Assembly: GCA_963787185.1 (NCBI GenBank)
Contig: CAWBCC010000013.1
Location: 372,001 to 436,000, forward strand
Length of the DNA stretch: 64,000 nt
From: JAJXZP01 sp963787185
GTDB taxonomy: Bacteria; Spirochaetota; Spirochaetia; Treponematales; Rectinemataceae
Direction of reading: 5' to 3'
Position 1 is the first letter of the stretch. The number at the start of each line of letters is the position of its first letter. Below, piece after piece: positions 25,899 to 34,522 of this stretch. Below the pieces are notes generated by a model. That model was not told where the DNA came from. It searched no databases and saw nothing but the letters and a program-made list of their open reading frames with translations. Both the position numbers and the translations under genes were made by a program.

Positions 25899-26894
25899 AT
25901 GGAAAAACCCGACGCTAAACGGCAAGGCGGACGAAAATTCCGCGTGACGTATCAAGTCGCTCTATTCTTTTTCTTGGTATTCCTCATCATTCTGTTCGGT
26001 GCCTTGCAGCCGGTATTCTTCGACCCCGACGTACTCTTCAATGTCACGGCTATAATTGGGGAGATGGGCATCATGGCGCTCGCCATGACTTTCATCATCA
26101 CGACGGGGGGAATCGACCTTTCGGTCGGCTACATTCTTCAGCTTTCCGCGATAGTCTTCGGTACCGTTTACGCCTCCAATCACAGTGTGATCATCGCGGC
26201 TCTCGCAGCCATCGCATCAGGCATTGTGTGCGGCTTAATTAACGGAATAGTTATATCACGTACCAAGATCCCACCGCTCGTGACGACTCTGGCGACGATG
26301 AGTCTTTTTCGCGGAATCTCTATGATTGTGGCTGGAACCCATACCTATTCCGGCTTTCCCGACAGCTTCAAGAGCATCTCGTCGACCTACATATTCAGCG
26401 TTATCCCTATTCAATTCATCTATTTTCTAGTGTTTTTCGCGGTTTTCAACCTATTCTATTCGCGCGGCAGGTTAGGGCGCAGCCTCAAAGGTATCGGATT
26501 TAACGAGAACGTATTGGTTTTCTCCGGCATCAATACGAAGAGAAACCTTCTCTTTATTTATACGTTGAGCGGATTGATGTGTGCCCTGGCCGCCCTGGTT
26601 TATTTGGGCAGGCTCTCTGCGGCTACCACCAGCATGGGAGACAATCTGAACCTCCAGGTCATCACCGCGGTCGTTCTGGGTGGTACTTCCATCATGGGAG
26701 GCATAGGAAGCGTAACCGGGACTTTCATAGGCGTGCTCATAATAGGTGTGCTCCGCAAGGGCTTTACCCTGCTCAATTTCAGCGGCAGTATCTTCGATTT
26801 TACACTAGGACTCATTCTGATAGTTGCGCTCATCACATTTGCATGGCTCGAGGAAAGGAAAAAGAACATGGGACGACTTTATAAATCCCAATAG
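25899..26894 (+). CDS. sugar ABC permease (RbsC type)
   Basis: 331 residues of the same BPD_transp_2 family as the previous gene, but clearly a separate lineage. GGIDLSVGYILQLSAIVFGT and VITAVVLGGTSIMGGIGSVT are the conserved segments. A charged N-terminus (KPDAKRQGGRKFR) precedes helix 1. It starts 2 nt after the upstream permease stop. Together they form the membrane channel of the rhamnose-locus importer. Confidence 0.9.
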   Translation: MEKPDAKRQGGRKFRVTYQVALFFFLVFLIILFGALQPVFFDPDVLFNVTAIIGEMGIMALAMTFIITTGGIDLSVGYILQLSAIVFGTVYASNHSVIIAALAAIASGIVCGLINGIVISRTKIPPLVTTLATMSLFRGISMIVAGTHTYSGFPDSFKSISSTYIFSVIPIQFIYFLVFFAVFNLFYSRGRLGRSLKGIGFNENVLVFSGINTKRNLLFIYTLSGLMCALAALVYLGRLSAATTSMGDNLNLQVITAVVLGGTSIMGGIGSVTGTFIGVLIIGVLRKGFTLLNFSGSIFDFTLGLILIVALITFAWLEERKKNMGRLYKSQ

Positions 26895-26903
26895 GAGATT
26901 GCC

Positions 26904-27920
26904 GTGAGCTGCTCGAAAAAGGAAGCGTTCAGGCGAACCTTGGCGCATGAAGTTGTTCTGCCTGTGCCTTATTCCATAAAATTCACGTTGGAAGCCCGTG
27001 AGAAGTTTACGGCATTCCTGGGGAAGCCTTTTGATGAGGTCGACGATCTGGGTTCGTATGTTGTGGCTTCTCATACAAACGGCGGATGGACACAAGTCAA
27101 GCCGGGGTTCTTCAGGGATTATTTTGGAGTAGTCTGGAACAAAACGGTCGATAAAACTCTCGGGGTTGTCTCCGAAAAAACCTTCAGTGAGCCCAAGTTC
27201 GGTACTTTCCAATTTCCCGCCACAGAGAATCTGCCTGTGTATTCAACTATTCTCGCGAACAATAAGCGTTATCCGGAAGCATTCCATATGCTTTCCATCG
27301 GCTTCTCGCTTTTCGAACGGGCATGGTCCCTGACGGGTATGGAAGAGCTTATGGTTTGGATGATAACCGAACCTTCTTTCGTGCACGATCTTTTGGACAG
27401 GATAACGCTCTACAATATTGCACTTATAAACCAAGCGGCCGATATTGGGGGCATCGATTGTGTTCATCTCGGTGACGATTGGGGGTCGCAACATGGCCCT
27501 CTAATTTCACCCGAAATGTGGCGGGAATACGTCAAACCGAGATTCAAGCGGACTTGCGATGCAGTCAAAGCCCGCGGCCTTGCCCTGAGCCTTCATTGCT
27601 GTGGGAATGTTGAGGCCCTCATGCCGGACATTGTCGAGTGTGGAGTCGATGTATTCGATCCTTTCCAGCCGGAGGCCATGGACATCTGGAAGCTTTATCG
27701 GGACTTCGGCAATCGTCTTGCCTTTTGGGGAGGACTGAGCGTGCAAAGCATTTTCCCCTATGGTACTGTGCAGGATGTTCAGATCGAGGGTGAGCGGCTC
27801 ATACGAGAGATGGGTTCGAATGGAGGCTATATACTTGCCCCTTCCCATGCGCTCACGGATGATATACCTCCACAAAACATTCAGGCATTCATAGACTTGG
27901 CGAAGCACCAGCAGGTCTGA
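26904..27920 (+). CDS. UROD-like (MtaA/uroporphyrinogen decarboxylase superfamily) protein 1
   Basis: 338 residues with a URO-D type TIM barrel. Visible blocks: HLGDDWGSQHGPLISPEMWR, LSLHCCGNVEALMPDIVECG with His and two Cys that could bind zinc, and FDPFQPEAMD. It begins at GTG 26904 with AGGAGAT upstream. True HemE has different N-terminal substrate-binding Arg motifs, absent here, and this copy lies between sugar permeases and a class II aldolase, so heme synthesis is unlikely. The family includes cobamide-dependent methyltransferases and many uncharacterised proteins in sugar operons. A divergent paralogue is at 30365-31462. The reaction is unknown. Confidence 0.75.
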   Translation: MSCSKKEAFRRTLAHEVVLPVPYSIKFTLEAREKFTAFLGKPFDEVDDLGSYVVASHTNGGWTQVKPGFFRDYFGVVWNKTVDKTLGVVSEKTFSEPKFGTFQFPATENLPVYSTILANNKRYPEAFHMLSIGFSLFERAWSLTGMEELMVWMITEPSFVHDLLDRITLYNIALINQAADIGGIDCVHLGDDWGSQHGPLISPEMWREYVKPRFKRTCDAVKARGLALSLHCCGNVEALMPDIVECGVDVFDPFQPEAMDIWKLYRDFGNRLAFWGGLSVQSIFPYGTVQDVQIEGERLIREMGSNGGYILAPSHALTDDIPPQNIQAFIDLAKHQQV

Positions 27921-27958
27921 AATCAAATGTGTTACAACGCCCGAAGGGAAAGCTCATT

Positions 27959-28789
27959 ATGAACAAAAAAGAGCATCTGGACGATAGCGAAGTGAAGCTG
28001 TTAATTTGCGACATCGGGGCAAGGATGTACAATAAAGGGTTCGTGGCCGCCAACGACGGCAATATCACTATAAGGGTAGGCGAGGATAGGCTATGGATTA
28101 CGCCTACCGGCATCAGCAAGTCCCTGCTCAAACCCGAAATGCTGCTTCAAACCGATATGGAAGGCAATGTCATCCAAGGCACTGGAAAGCCGACGAGCGA
28201 ACTCGCCATGCACCTTCGAGTTTATAAGGAAAACCCCGAAGTCATATCTACCTGTCATTCACACTCTCCTTTTGCGCTTGCATTCGCATGTGCAGGTGTC
28301 GAGCCGGACAAGGCGATCGCTCCGGAGCCGATGGTCCTAGTAGGGCCGGTAAAAATAGCTCCATTTGCCTTTCCCGGTACAACCGAGTTGGCCGACTCGA
28401 TCGCTCCGTTCTGCAAGAACAATAAAGTTGTTCTCCTGGCCAATCACGGATCGCTAACGTGGGGTACCACCCCCATTGAGGCTTGGTACCGCATGGAGGC
28501 TCTTGAAGCCTATTGCAAGATTGTGGCTATCCTCGAGTTTTTGCCTTTTGGATCGCGGCTCCTTGGCGAGGATCAGATAGAAAAGATAATGTCACATCCG
28601 GGGTATGGAGTAGAGGCTCTAGGCCGCCATAAAGGTGTCATGAATTCCACCAATATGGCTCCCGGCATTCCATTATCCAGCATTTCGTCCGAAAATGGCA
28701 TTCGAGTAGGTCTTGGCTGGATGTCGGCAAATTTCATCGATGAGTTGGCGAGGCGGATTGCCGACAAGTTAGTCGCACGAATTGGATAG
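27959..28789 (+). CDS. rhaD: class II aldolase, probable L-rhamnulose-1-phosphate aldolase
   Basis: 276 residues of the class II aldolase/adducin family. N-terminal GFVAANDGNITIRVGEDRLW holds the phosphate-binding loop, TSELAMHLRVY the catalytic Glu, and TCHSHSPFALAFA plus LLANHGSLTWG supply the zinc-binding His residues. ATG 27959 has GAAGGGAAAG upstream; GTG 27929 is less likely. Located between the importer/UROD genes and rhamnulokinase, it should split L-rhamnulose-1-phosphate into DHAP and L-lactaldehyde. A fuculose-phosphate aldolase activity cannot be excluded from sequence. Confidence 0.85.
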   Translation: MNKKEHLDDSEVKLLICDIGARMYNKGFVAANDGNITIRVGEDRLWITPTGISKSLLKPEMLLQTDMEGNVIQGTGKPTSELAMHLRVYKENPEVISTCHSHSPFALAFACAGVEPDKAIAPEPMVLVGPVKIAPFAFPGTTELADSIAPFCKNNKVVLLANHGSLTWGTTPIEAWYRMEALEAYCKIVAILEFLPFGSRLLGEDQIEKIMSHPGYGVEALGRHKGVMNSTNMAPGIPLSSISSENGIRVGLGWMSANFIDELARRIADKLVARIG

Positions 28790-28813
28790 GATTCGGGAGA
28801 GAGGCGGTTCGCG

Positions 28814-30310
28814 ATGGTTAAAAATCATCTTGCCATCGATCTAGGGGCCGAGAGCGGTAGGGCAATCGTCGGTTCGATCCAAAATGGGACGATATCTCTC
28901 GAGGAGATATATCGCTTCGAGACGGGTTGTACCATTTTGAACGGGCATCTTGCCGTCGATGTCTACAGAATATACGAGGAGATACTCGAATCATTTGTGA
29001 AGTATAGACTTCGTTTCGGACCGAAGCTGGAAAGCGTGGGAGTCGATGCGTGGGGTTCCGATTTCGGTCTCGTGGATCAATGCGGCAATATGATTGGTTT
29101 GCCTATTTTTTACCGGGATAAACGGACTGATGGGGTCAGCGATATCATCGAGGCGGGCATCGGATATCGAAAACTCCACGAGTTGACGAACCATCGGCGC
29201 ACTTCTACGGGTTCGCTACACCAAATCATAGCGATGGAGAGGGACGAGAAACAGTCGCTTGCGAACGGTCGAGCGATATTGTTCATCGGCGATATCTTCA
29301 ATTATTTCCTTTCAGGAAAGTTGTGTTCTGAGTTTACCGTCGCCTCATATTCTCAAATGTTTAACCTGAGGAAGAATTGCTGGGAAGATGAGGTATTCGA
29401 TGCGTTCGGCATTCCGACCAAAATACAATCCAGAATCGTATATCCAGGTGATATTTTCGGGCCAATGACCGAGTCGATTTCGGCCACGGTGGGCATGAGC
29501 GAGGTGCAGGTAATCGCTCCTGCGGTACACGATACGGCCGATGCAGTATTGGCTGTTCCGGCGAGAGGTGACGAGTGGGCATTCATCAGCAGCGGGACGT
29601 GGTCTCTCCTCGGCATCGAATGCGATGCGCCTATAGTAAACGACCTCAGTTTCAAAGGGAATTTCACGAATTCGGGTTTGGCCTTCGGCAAAATACTTTT
29701 CAAAATCAGCATCGCAGGGTTGTGGATAATCCAGCAGTGCAGGAAAGCATGGAATGTAAATGGAGTGAGGCTCGATTACCCCGATATAGCCGACCTGGCG
29801 GAGAAGTCCGAACATTTCATGGCTTTTATTGATCCCGAAGCACCTGAGTTCTTTAATACAGTCGACATGCCCGAATCGATAAGCCGGTTCATCGAAAGGA
29901 CTGGACAAGGAACCGTGGAATCCGACGAGATCGGACAAATCGCGCGTATTGTATACGAAAGTCTGGCGTTTAGGTATCGACAAGGTATCGAGATGACCCA
30001 GGAAGCTTCGGGGAAGAAGATTGGTACGATATATATTGTAGGCGGGGGGAGCAGGATCGACCTTTTGAACCAATTCACCGCATCGGCCACCGGCCTCCAC
30101 GTGATCGCGGGTCCGGCGGAGGCAAGTGCCATCGGCAACATTATGATACAGGCCTATGGTTGCGAGGAGACGGGATCGTTATCGGAGATCAGAGAGATGG
30201 TGAAGCAGTCCTTCCCCCAGAATACGTTCGAGCCGCTCGCGATGGACGCTTGGCGGGAGCGCTATGACCAATATCTGAGAATCTGCCAGAGGGCAGAATG
30301 CCAGGTTTGA
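28814..30310 (+). CDS. rhaB: rhamnulokinase
   Basis: 498 residues, FGGY kinase family. KNHLAIDLGAESGRAIVG is the N-terminal phosphate 1 motif in the form typical of RhaB; VGVDAWGSDFGLVDQCGN, SSGTWSLLGIE and IYIVGGGSRIDLLNQ are the later nucleotide and substrate motifs. It phosphorylates L-rhamnulose at C1 with ATP. Start ATG 28814 follows GGAGAGAGG. It is part of the importer-rhaD-rhaB-rhaM operon and slightly less GC-rich than its neighbours. Confidence 0.94.
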   Translation: MVKNHLAIDLGAESGRAIVGSIQNGTISLEEIYRFETGCTILNGHLAVDVYRIYEEILESFVKYRLRFGPKLESVGVDAWGSDFGLVDQCGNMIGLPIFYRDKRTDGVSDIIEAGIGYRKLHELTNHRRTSTGSLHQIIAMERDEKQSLANGRAILFIGDIFNYFLSGKLCSEFTVASYSQMFNLRKNCWEDEVFDAFGIPTKIQSRIVYPGDIFGPMTESISATVGMSEVQVIAPAVHDTADAVLAVPARGDEWAFISSGTWSLLGIECDAPIVNDLSFKGNFTNSGLAFGKILFKISIAGLWIIQQCRKAWNVNGVRLDYPDIADLAEKSEHFMAFIDPEAPEFFNTVDMPESISRFIERTGQGTVESDEIGQIARIVYESLAFRYRQGIEMTQEASGKKIGTIYIVGGGSRIDLLNQFTASATGLHVIAGPAEASAIGNIMIQAYGCEETGSLSEIREMVKQSFPQNTFEPLAMDAWRERYDQYLRICQRAECQV

Positions 30311-30364
30311 AGCTCAGAAACGTAAGGATTGCAAAGCATCTGTCGCCGATCGCGGAGGACGTGA

Positions 30365-31462
30365 ATGACATCGAGAGAGCGGGTACTCAGGGCTTTTCAC
30401 AAGATTTCGGGCAGCGTCGACAGACCGCCGCTGCAATTCGATCTCTGCAGACAGCTGACGGACCATTTCGCGGCGGAGCTGGGAATAGGGGCGGATTATG
30501 CGCTCAGCTATTATGAGGACCTGACATACCGCATATCTGCCAACGAGATCAGAACCGCCCTGGGCAGCGACTGTATCGTCGTCGGCGGAACGGTACCTCG
30601 AGGCTATCGAGCGAAGCGGCTCGACGGCGATCTGACCCTCAACGAGTTCGGGATGGAAATGAAACCCACTGCCCTCTATGTCGAGGTGGTCAGGTGCCCC
30701 CTTCGAGAAGCCGGCTCGATCGGTGCAATCGATGACTATGCCTTCCCCGACGCACGGGCGCCGGGACGCTTCGAGGCGGCGGCCCGCGATATCGAGCGAT
30801 TCGGCAAGGACTACTTTACCATCGGCGACTGCGAGTTGAGCATATTCGAATTGGCGTGGCATCTGACCGGAATGCAGGAATACATGATGGCCCTCGCGCT
30901 GGAGGAGCCTTGGATAGAAAGACTCAACGACAGAGTCGAGGCCTGGACGCTCGGACTCGCCGAGCAGCTTGCGAGACTCGGGGTCGACGCGGTCTGGTTC
31001 GGCGAGGACTTGGGTTCCCAGACCTCGACTCTGATCAGCCCGGACATGTGGCGGGAGCGCTTCAAGCCCCGCTACCTGCGCATGATTGCGTCGCTCAAAA
31101 GGATCAATCCAGCTTTGATGATAATCATGCATTCCGACGGAGCGGTCGCTCCCCTCATCGACGATTTTATAGAAATGGGGATCGAGGTGTACAACCCGGT
31201 CCAACCGAATGTGGCGGGTTCGGACCCGAAGGAGCTGGCGGAGAAATACGGAGGCCGGATCAATTTCTTCGGAGGGATAGACCAGCAGGCCCTGCTGCCT
31301 TCGGGCGACATCCCGGCGCTGAAAGCCGAGATCCGGCGCCGTGCGGAGATACTAGGGGCGGGCGGCGGATACCTGATGGCCCCCGCGCACATAATCCAGG
31401 CCGATACGAGCCCTCGAACGGTCAAGGCGATGATCGAGGCCGTCGAGAGTTTGGGCCGATAG
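30365..31462 (+). CDS. UROD-like superfamily protein 2
   Basis: 365 residues, paralogous in fold to the gene at 26904 but divergent. MTSRERVLRAFHKISGSVDR is a typical UROD-like start; GEDLGSQTSTLISPDMWRER and IMHSDGAVAPLIDDFIEMGI match the barrel motifs, and EVYNPVQPNVAG follows. The Cys residues seen after the conserved His in copy 1 are replaced here (HSDGA), so metal binding probably differs. ATG 30365 has GGAGGACGTGA upstream. It lies between rhaB and rhaM. Having two such proteins in one rhamnose operon suggests a linked role, perhaps in methyl or demethylation chemistry on methylated deoxyhexoses; this is speculation. Confidence 0.72.
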   Translation: MTSRERVLRAFHKISGSVDRPPLQFDLCRQLTDHFAAELGIGADYALSYYEDLTYRISANEIRTALGSDCIVVGGTVPRGYRAKRLDGDLTLNEFGMEMKPTALYVEVVRCPLREAGSIGAIDDYAFPDARAPGRFEAAARDIERFGKDYFTIGDCELSIFELAWHLTGMQEYMMALALEEPWIERLNDRVEAWTLGLAEQLARLGVDAVWFGEDLGSQTSTLISPDMWRERFKPRYLRMIASLKRINPALMIIMHSDGAVAPLIDDFIEMGIEVYNPVQPNVAGSDPKELAEKYGGRINFFGGIDQQALLPSGDIPALKAEIRRRAEILGAGGGYLMAPAHIIQADTSPRTVKAMIEAVESLGR

Positions 31463-31480
31463 GCGAAAGGACGAACAGCG

Positions 31481-31795
31481 ATGAAACGACTGGGATTCAA
31501 GATGAAGCTGAAGCCGGGCTTTCGAGACGAGTACAGAAAGCGACATGATGCCATATGGCCCGAGTTGCGGGCTACGCTCAAAGCTCAGGGAGTCTCGGAC
31601 TACTCGATATTCTTCGACCCCGAGACGGATACGCTCTATGCGTCCCAGAAAATCGAGGGCGATTCGTCTTCACAGGACCTGGGAACCTTGGACATCGTAA
31701 AAAAATGGTGGTCCTATATGGCTGACATCATGGAGACGAATCCCGACGACTCACCGGTCACGAAGCCTTTGGACGAGGTCTTCTACCTGCCCTGA
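31481..31795 (+). CDS. rhaM: L-rhamnose mutarotase
   Basis: 104 residues of the RhaM family: KRLGFKMKLKPGFRDEYRKR and HDAIWPELRATL contain the catalytic His region, and the protein ends with WWSYMADIMETNPDDSP, the conserved tryptophan motif. It interconverts the alpha and beta anomers of L-rhamnose, feeding RhaA. It is the last gene of the rhamnose operon and converges on the DeoR gene with only 11 nt between stops. Confidence 0.95.
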   Translation: MKRLGFKMKLKPGFRDEYRKRHDAIWPELRATLKAQGVSDYSIFFDPETDTLYASQKIEGDSSSQDLGTLDIVKKWWSYMADIMETNPDDSPVTKPLDEVFYLP

Positions 31796-31806
31796 TCCGC
31801 GTCCGT

Positions 31807-32574
31807 CTATACCAGCACGATCTCGATACCCTTCTTTCGGAGGGTTTCGATTGCCGCTCTCTCGGCATCCTTCGTGGTCACGATCCTGCTCGCCTTTTCC
31901 ACCGGGCAGAGCGCCAGGTTGCCGATCTTGCCGAACTTGGTATCATCGGCGAGTATTACCAGCTCGCGTGCGTGCTGGATCATCGCCCTTTCCGATTGTA
32001 TGAGGAGGGGGTCGGAATTGGTCAGGCTGTTTTCGGTTATGCCTTCGATCCCCATGAAAGCTATGGCCGCGTGGTAATTTATGAATGGATCGGCGGAGAG
32101 CGTATTCAGAATGAGCTGCGAGCTCGGATTGACGGTTCCCTCCGGCAGTATGACGGTGCAGCCCGAATACTTCACGAGCTGGGACGCGATGGCGAATGAA
32201 TTGGTGACGACGGTAAGTGTCATGGTCGCGAGGTATTCCACCATGTGAAAAGTGGTGGACCCCCCGTCTATTATGATGGTGTCTCCATTTCGCACGTAAC
32301 GGCAGGCCTGACGCGCGATTCGGCGTTTCTTTTCGCTATTGATGCTCACGCGAAGATCGAGCGGGACTTCTTTCCGTCCGGCCTTCGTCGGTTCCCGCGT
32401 CAGCTCGACGCCTCCGCGGACCCGGCGAAGCAGCCCAGTATCCTCCATCTGGATGAAGTCCCTTCGAATCGTAGCCTCGGAAGCGCCGCTTGCCTCGACG
32501 ACATCGTGGATGCTCGCGTATCCGCGCATATCCAGCAGTCTGATGATCGTGTCTTTTCGTTCCCGTTCCAACAT
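31807..32574 (-). CDS. DeoR-family transcriptional regulator
   Basis: 255 residues. The N-terminal winged HTH is LERERKDTIIRLLDMRGYAS with recognition helix SEATIRRDFIQMEDTGLLRR. The C-terminal sugar-phosphate sensor domain (DeoRC) has DGGSTTFHMVEYL, VVTNSFAIASQL and the phosphate loop ILADDTKFGK. It is the third gene of a minus-strand operon (zinc ADH, epimerase, DeoR). It probably represses the divergent promoters at 34419-34495, where an AATCATAT/ATATGATT palindrome lies. Confidence 0.88.
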   Translation of the reverse strand: MLERERKDTIIRLLDMRGYASIHDVVEASGASEATIRRDFIQMEDTGLLRRVRGGVELTREPTKAGRKEVPLDLRVSINSEKKRRIARQACRYVRNGDTIIIDGGSTTFHMVEYLATMTLTVVTNSFAIASQLVKYSGCTVILPEGTVNPSSQLILNTLSADPFINYHAAIAFMGIEGITENSLTNSDPLLIQSERAMIQHARELVILADDTKFGKIGNLALCPVEKASRIVTTKDAERAAIETLRKKGIEIVLV

Positions 32575-32587
32575 GGCCCATCCTAAC

Positions 32588-33286
32588 TCAAGAGCGACCG
32601 TTCGAAAAGGAGTCGAGCAGATCCATGATTTTGCGCATCGATGTTTCTCTCGGAACCCCGCGAGAGAAGAGCGAGGAGGATCCGGCCACGAGGACGTCCG
32701 CCCCCGCCTCCAGCATCCTTGGGATGTTGTCCCAACTTACGTTGCCGTCCACCTCGAGCAGAGCTTCGAGACTTTCGCGGTCGAGGTATTCTCTGAGCTC
32801 CGCGATCTTGCCCAGCATCGCGGGAATAAGCGTCTGCCCGGCATACCCGGGGTTCACGGTCATCACGCAGACCAGATCCACTTCCGGAAGCAGATACTTG
32901 AACCGCTCTATCGGCATGGAAGGATCGAGGGCTATGCCGGCTCTGGCGCCGCAGGAGCGGATGAGGCTCGCCGTACGGAGCGGATGCCAGACCGCCTCGG
33001 GGTGGAAGCTGATCCATGGCGAATCGAACTTTGCGAAAACCGGAACGTAGGCATCGACATTGTCGATCATGAGATGGATATCGAGGGGGATATGCGTCGT
33101 CGAGGCGACCGCGGCGCAGATGTCGGGACCCAGGGTGAAGTTCGGGACGTAGTGGCCATCCATCACGTCGACGTGAATCATGGGAATCTTGGATTCCTCG
33201 AATATGCGTATCTCTTTCCCGAGATCGAGGAAGTCGGCGCACATGAGAGATGGAGAGACGATCGGGATTCGTGCGCTTCGGTGCAT
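32588..33286 (-). CDS. ribulose-phosphate/allulose-6-phosphate 3-epimerase family
   Basis: 232 residues of the RPE TIM-barrel family. SPSLMCADFLDLGKEI carries the N-terminal motif, MIHVDVMDGHYVPNFTLGP the metal-binding HVD/MDG segment, DIHLMIDN the second His, MTVNPGYAGQTLIP the phosphate loop and LEVDGNVS the catalytic Asp. It starts 2 nt after the stop of the upstream alcohol dehydrogenase. In this context, with polyol dehydrogenases and a sugar regulator, allulose-6-phosphate or a ketopentose phosphate may be the substrate, not only ribulose-5-phosphate. Confidence 0.85.
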   Translation of the reverse strand: MHRSARIPIVSPSLMCADFLDLGKEIRIFEESKIPMIHVDVMDGHYVPNFTLGPDICAAVASTTHIPLDIHLMIDNVDAYVPVFAKFDSPWISFHPEAVWHPLRTASLIRSCGARAGIALDPSMPIERFKYLLPEVDLVCVMTVNPGYAGQTLIPAMLGKIAELREYLDRESLEALLEVDGNVSWDNIPRMLEAGADVLVAGSSSLFSRGVPRETSMRKIMDLLDSFSNGRS

Positions 33287-33288
33287 GG

Positions 33289-34332
33289 CTACAGACCCGG
33301 CTTGACGATCGTCTTCAATCCCTGTCCGGACTCATGGAAGCGGAAGGCCGCCTCGATCTCTCCCAGCGGGAATATCCGTGAGATGTACTCCTTGGCCCGT
33401 ACGCTGCCGTTGGCGATCATATCGACCGCGATTCTGTGATGTCGCGGCAGTGATCCATGGCTCCCCATGATAAAACACTCCTTATAGTGGATGAGGTTGG
33501 AGTCCAGGCTGAGCTTGGGCTGGTTCTTGAGCCCGCCGAAGAGGTTGACGTAGCCTCTATGACGCACAATCCGGATGGCATCCTCGTGGGCCTTGACCGT
33601 ACCCGCCGTCGTGACGACCAGGTCCACGCCTTCCCCTCCGGTGGCCGCGAGGATGGCCTCCACGGGGTCTTCGTCCTCCGTGCAAATGAACTGTGCATCG
33701 CTGCGGAAACGGCGCGCCATCTCGAGTCGGGCACGCGAGCGCTGGACGGCGAAGACTCGAGACGCGCCGAAGGCTCGGGAAAGCTCGAGCATCATGCAAC
33801 CTATCGGCCCCAGACCTATGATACACATGCTTTTGCCGACGCTCATGTTCGCGAGTTCCAGGCCGTTGATGGCGCAGGCGAGAGGTTCGGCTATCGCGGC
33901 CTCGTCGTAGGAAAGGTGGTCCGGAATTCTGGTGACCGGGCCGTAGTTCAGGATGGTTTCGTTGAGCAGCATCTTTTCTTCGAAGCCGCCGGCGAACTGG
34001 TAGCCGATGGCATAATTGATCGCGCAGTTCGTACCCATGCCGTTCGTGCACCAATAACATTTTCCGCAGGGCACATCGGCCCCTAGCGCGACCCGGTCGC
34101 CCGGCTTCAGAGAGACCACCTTCTCGCCCACCTTTTCGACCACCCCCGCTATCTCGTGTCCCATGACGGCGGGAGGCTTCACACGATCGTTACCGTATTT
34201 CAGTATGCGCAGGTCGGAGCCGCATATGGCGCAGGATTCGACCCTCAGCACCGCTTCTTCGGCCCCGCATTGGGGCTCCGGCAGGTCCTTGACCCGAACG
34301 ACCCCCAGGCTCTCGAGCACGGCTGCTTTCAT
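33289..34332 (-). CDS. zinc-dependent medium-chain alcohol/polyol dehydrogenase
   Basis: 347 residues. The catalytic zinc ligands lie in CAICGSDLRI (Cys) and MGHEIAGVVEKVG (His-Glu). The structural zinc site is CGKCYWCTNGMGTNC. The NAD-binding Rossmann motif is CIIGLGPIGCMMLE. It resembles sorbitol/threonine dehydrogenases and oxidises a secondary alcohol of a polyol or sugar acid; the substrate is unknown. The SD GGAAGGAG is visible. It is the first gene of the minus-strand operon under the promoter at 34419-34446. Confidence 0.87.
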   Translation of the reverse strand: MKAAVLESLGVVRVKDLPEPQCGAEEAVLRVESCAICGSDLRILKYGNDRVKPPAVMGHEIAGVVEKVGEKVVSLKPGDRVALGADVPCGKCYWCTNGMGTNCAINYAIGYQFAGGFEEKMLLNETILNYGPVTRIPDHLSYDEAAIAEPLACAINGLELANMSVGKSMCIIGLGPIGCMMLELSRAFGASRVFAVQRSRARLEMARRFRSDAQFICTEDEDPVEAILAATGGEGVDLVVTTAGTVKAHEDAIRIVRHRGYVNLFGGLKNQPKLSLDSNLIHYKECFIMGSHGSLPRHHRIAVDMIANGSVRAKEYISRIFPLGEIEAAFRFHESGQGLKTIVKPGL

Positions 34333-34418
34333 AATTGTGACTCCTTCCAGTCAACGCTCCGGCAGAATGCGGATGCATCTCACCGGAGCCGTCGTAAAAC
34401 ACGAGGTTTGCGAAAATC

Positions 34419-34446
34419 AGTATACATAAAATCCAAGAATATTCAA
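34419..34446 (-). promoter_or_regulatory. sigma-70-like promoter for the minus-strand ADH operon
   Basis: On the minus strand TTGAAT (34441-34446), a 16-bp spacer and TATACT (34419-34424) stand about 87 nt before the dehydrogenase start. The -35 box overlaps the palindrome at 34445-34468. Confidence 0.65.
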
Positions 34447-34468
34447 TCATATTCAATCTTATATGATT
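34445..34468. promoter_or_regulatory. palindromic operator between divergent ADH promoters
   Basis: AATCATAT (34445-34452) and ATATGATT (34461-34468) form a perfect dyad with an 8-bp centre. It overlaps the -35 boxes of both divergent promoters, so a bound repressor could silence both operons. The local DeoR protein (31807-32574) is the obvious candidate. Direct ATTCAATC repeats occur in the same stretch. Confidence 0.6.
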
Positions 34469-34495
34469 GATATTTTTTATGATACATGCGAGAAT
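34467..34495 (+). promoter_or_regulatory. sigma-70-like promoter for the plus-strand ADH operon
   Basis: TTGATA (34467-34472), 17-bp spacer, GAGAAT (34490-34495), 27 bp before the start of the second alcohol dehydrogenase. The same GAGAAT -10 box is seen at the rhamnose importer promoter. Confidence 0.55.
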
Positions 34496-34522
34496 TGCCG
34501 TCAAACATGATGGGGTGAACGC

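Noticed and set aside
32339..33439. Long plus-strand frame opposite the DeoR and epimerase genes
   Set aside because: Shadow of two well-supported minus-strand genes.
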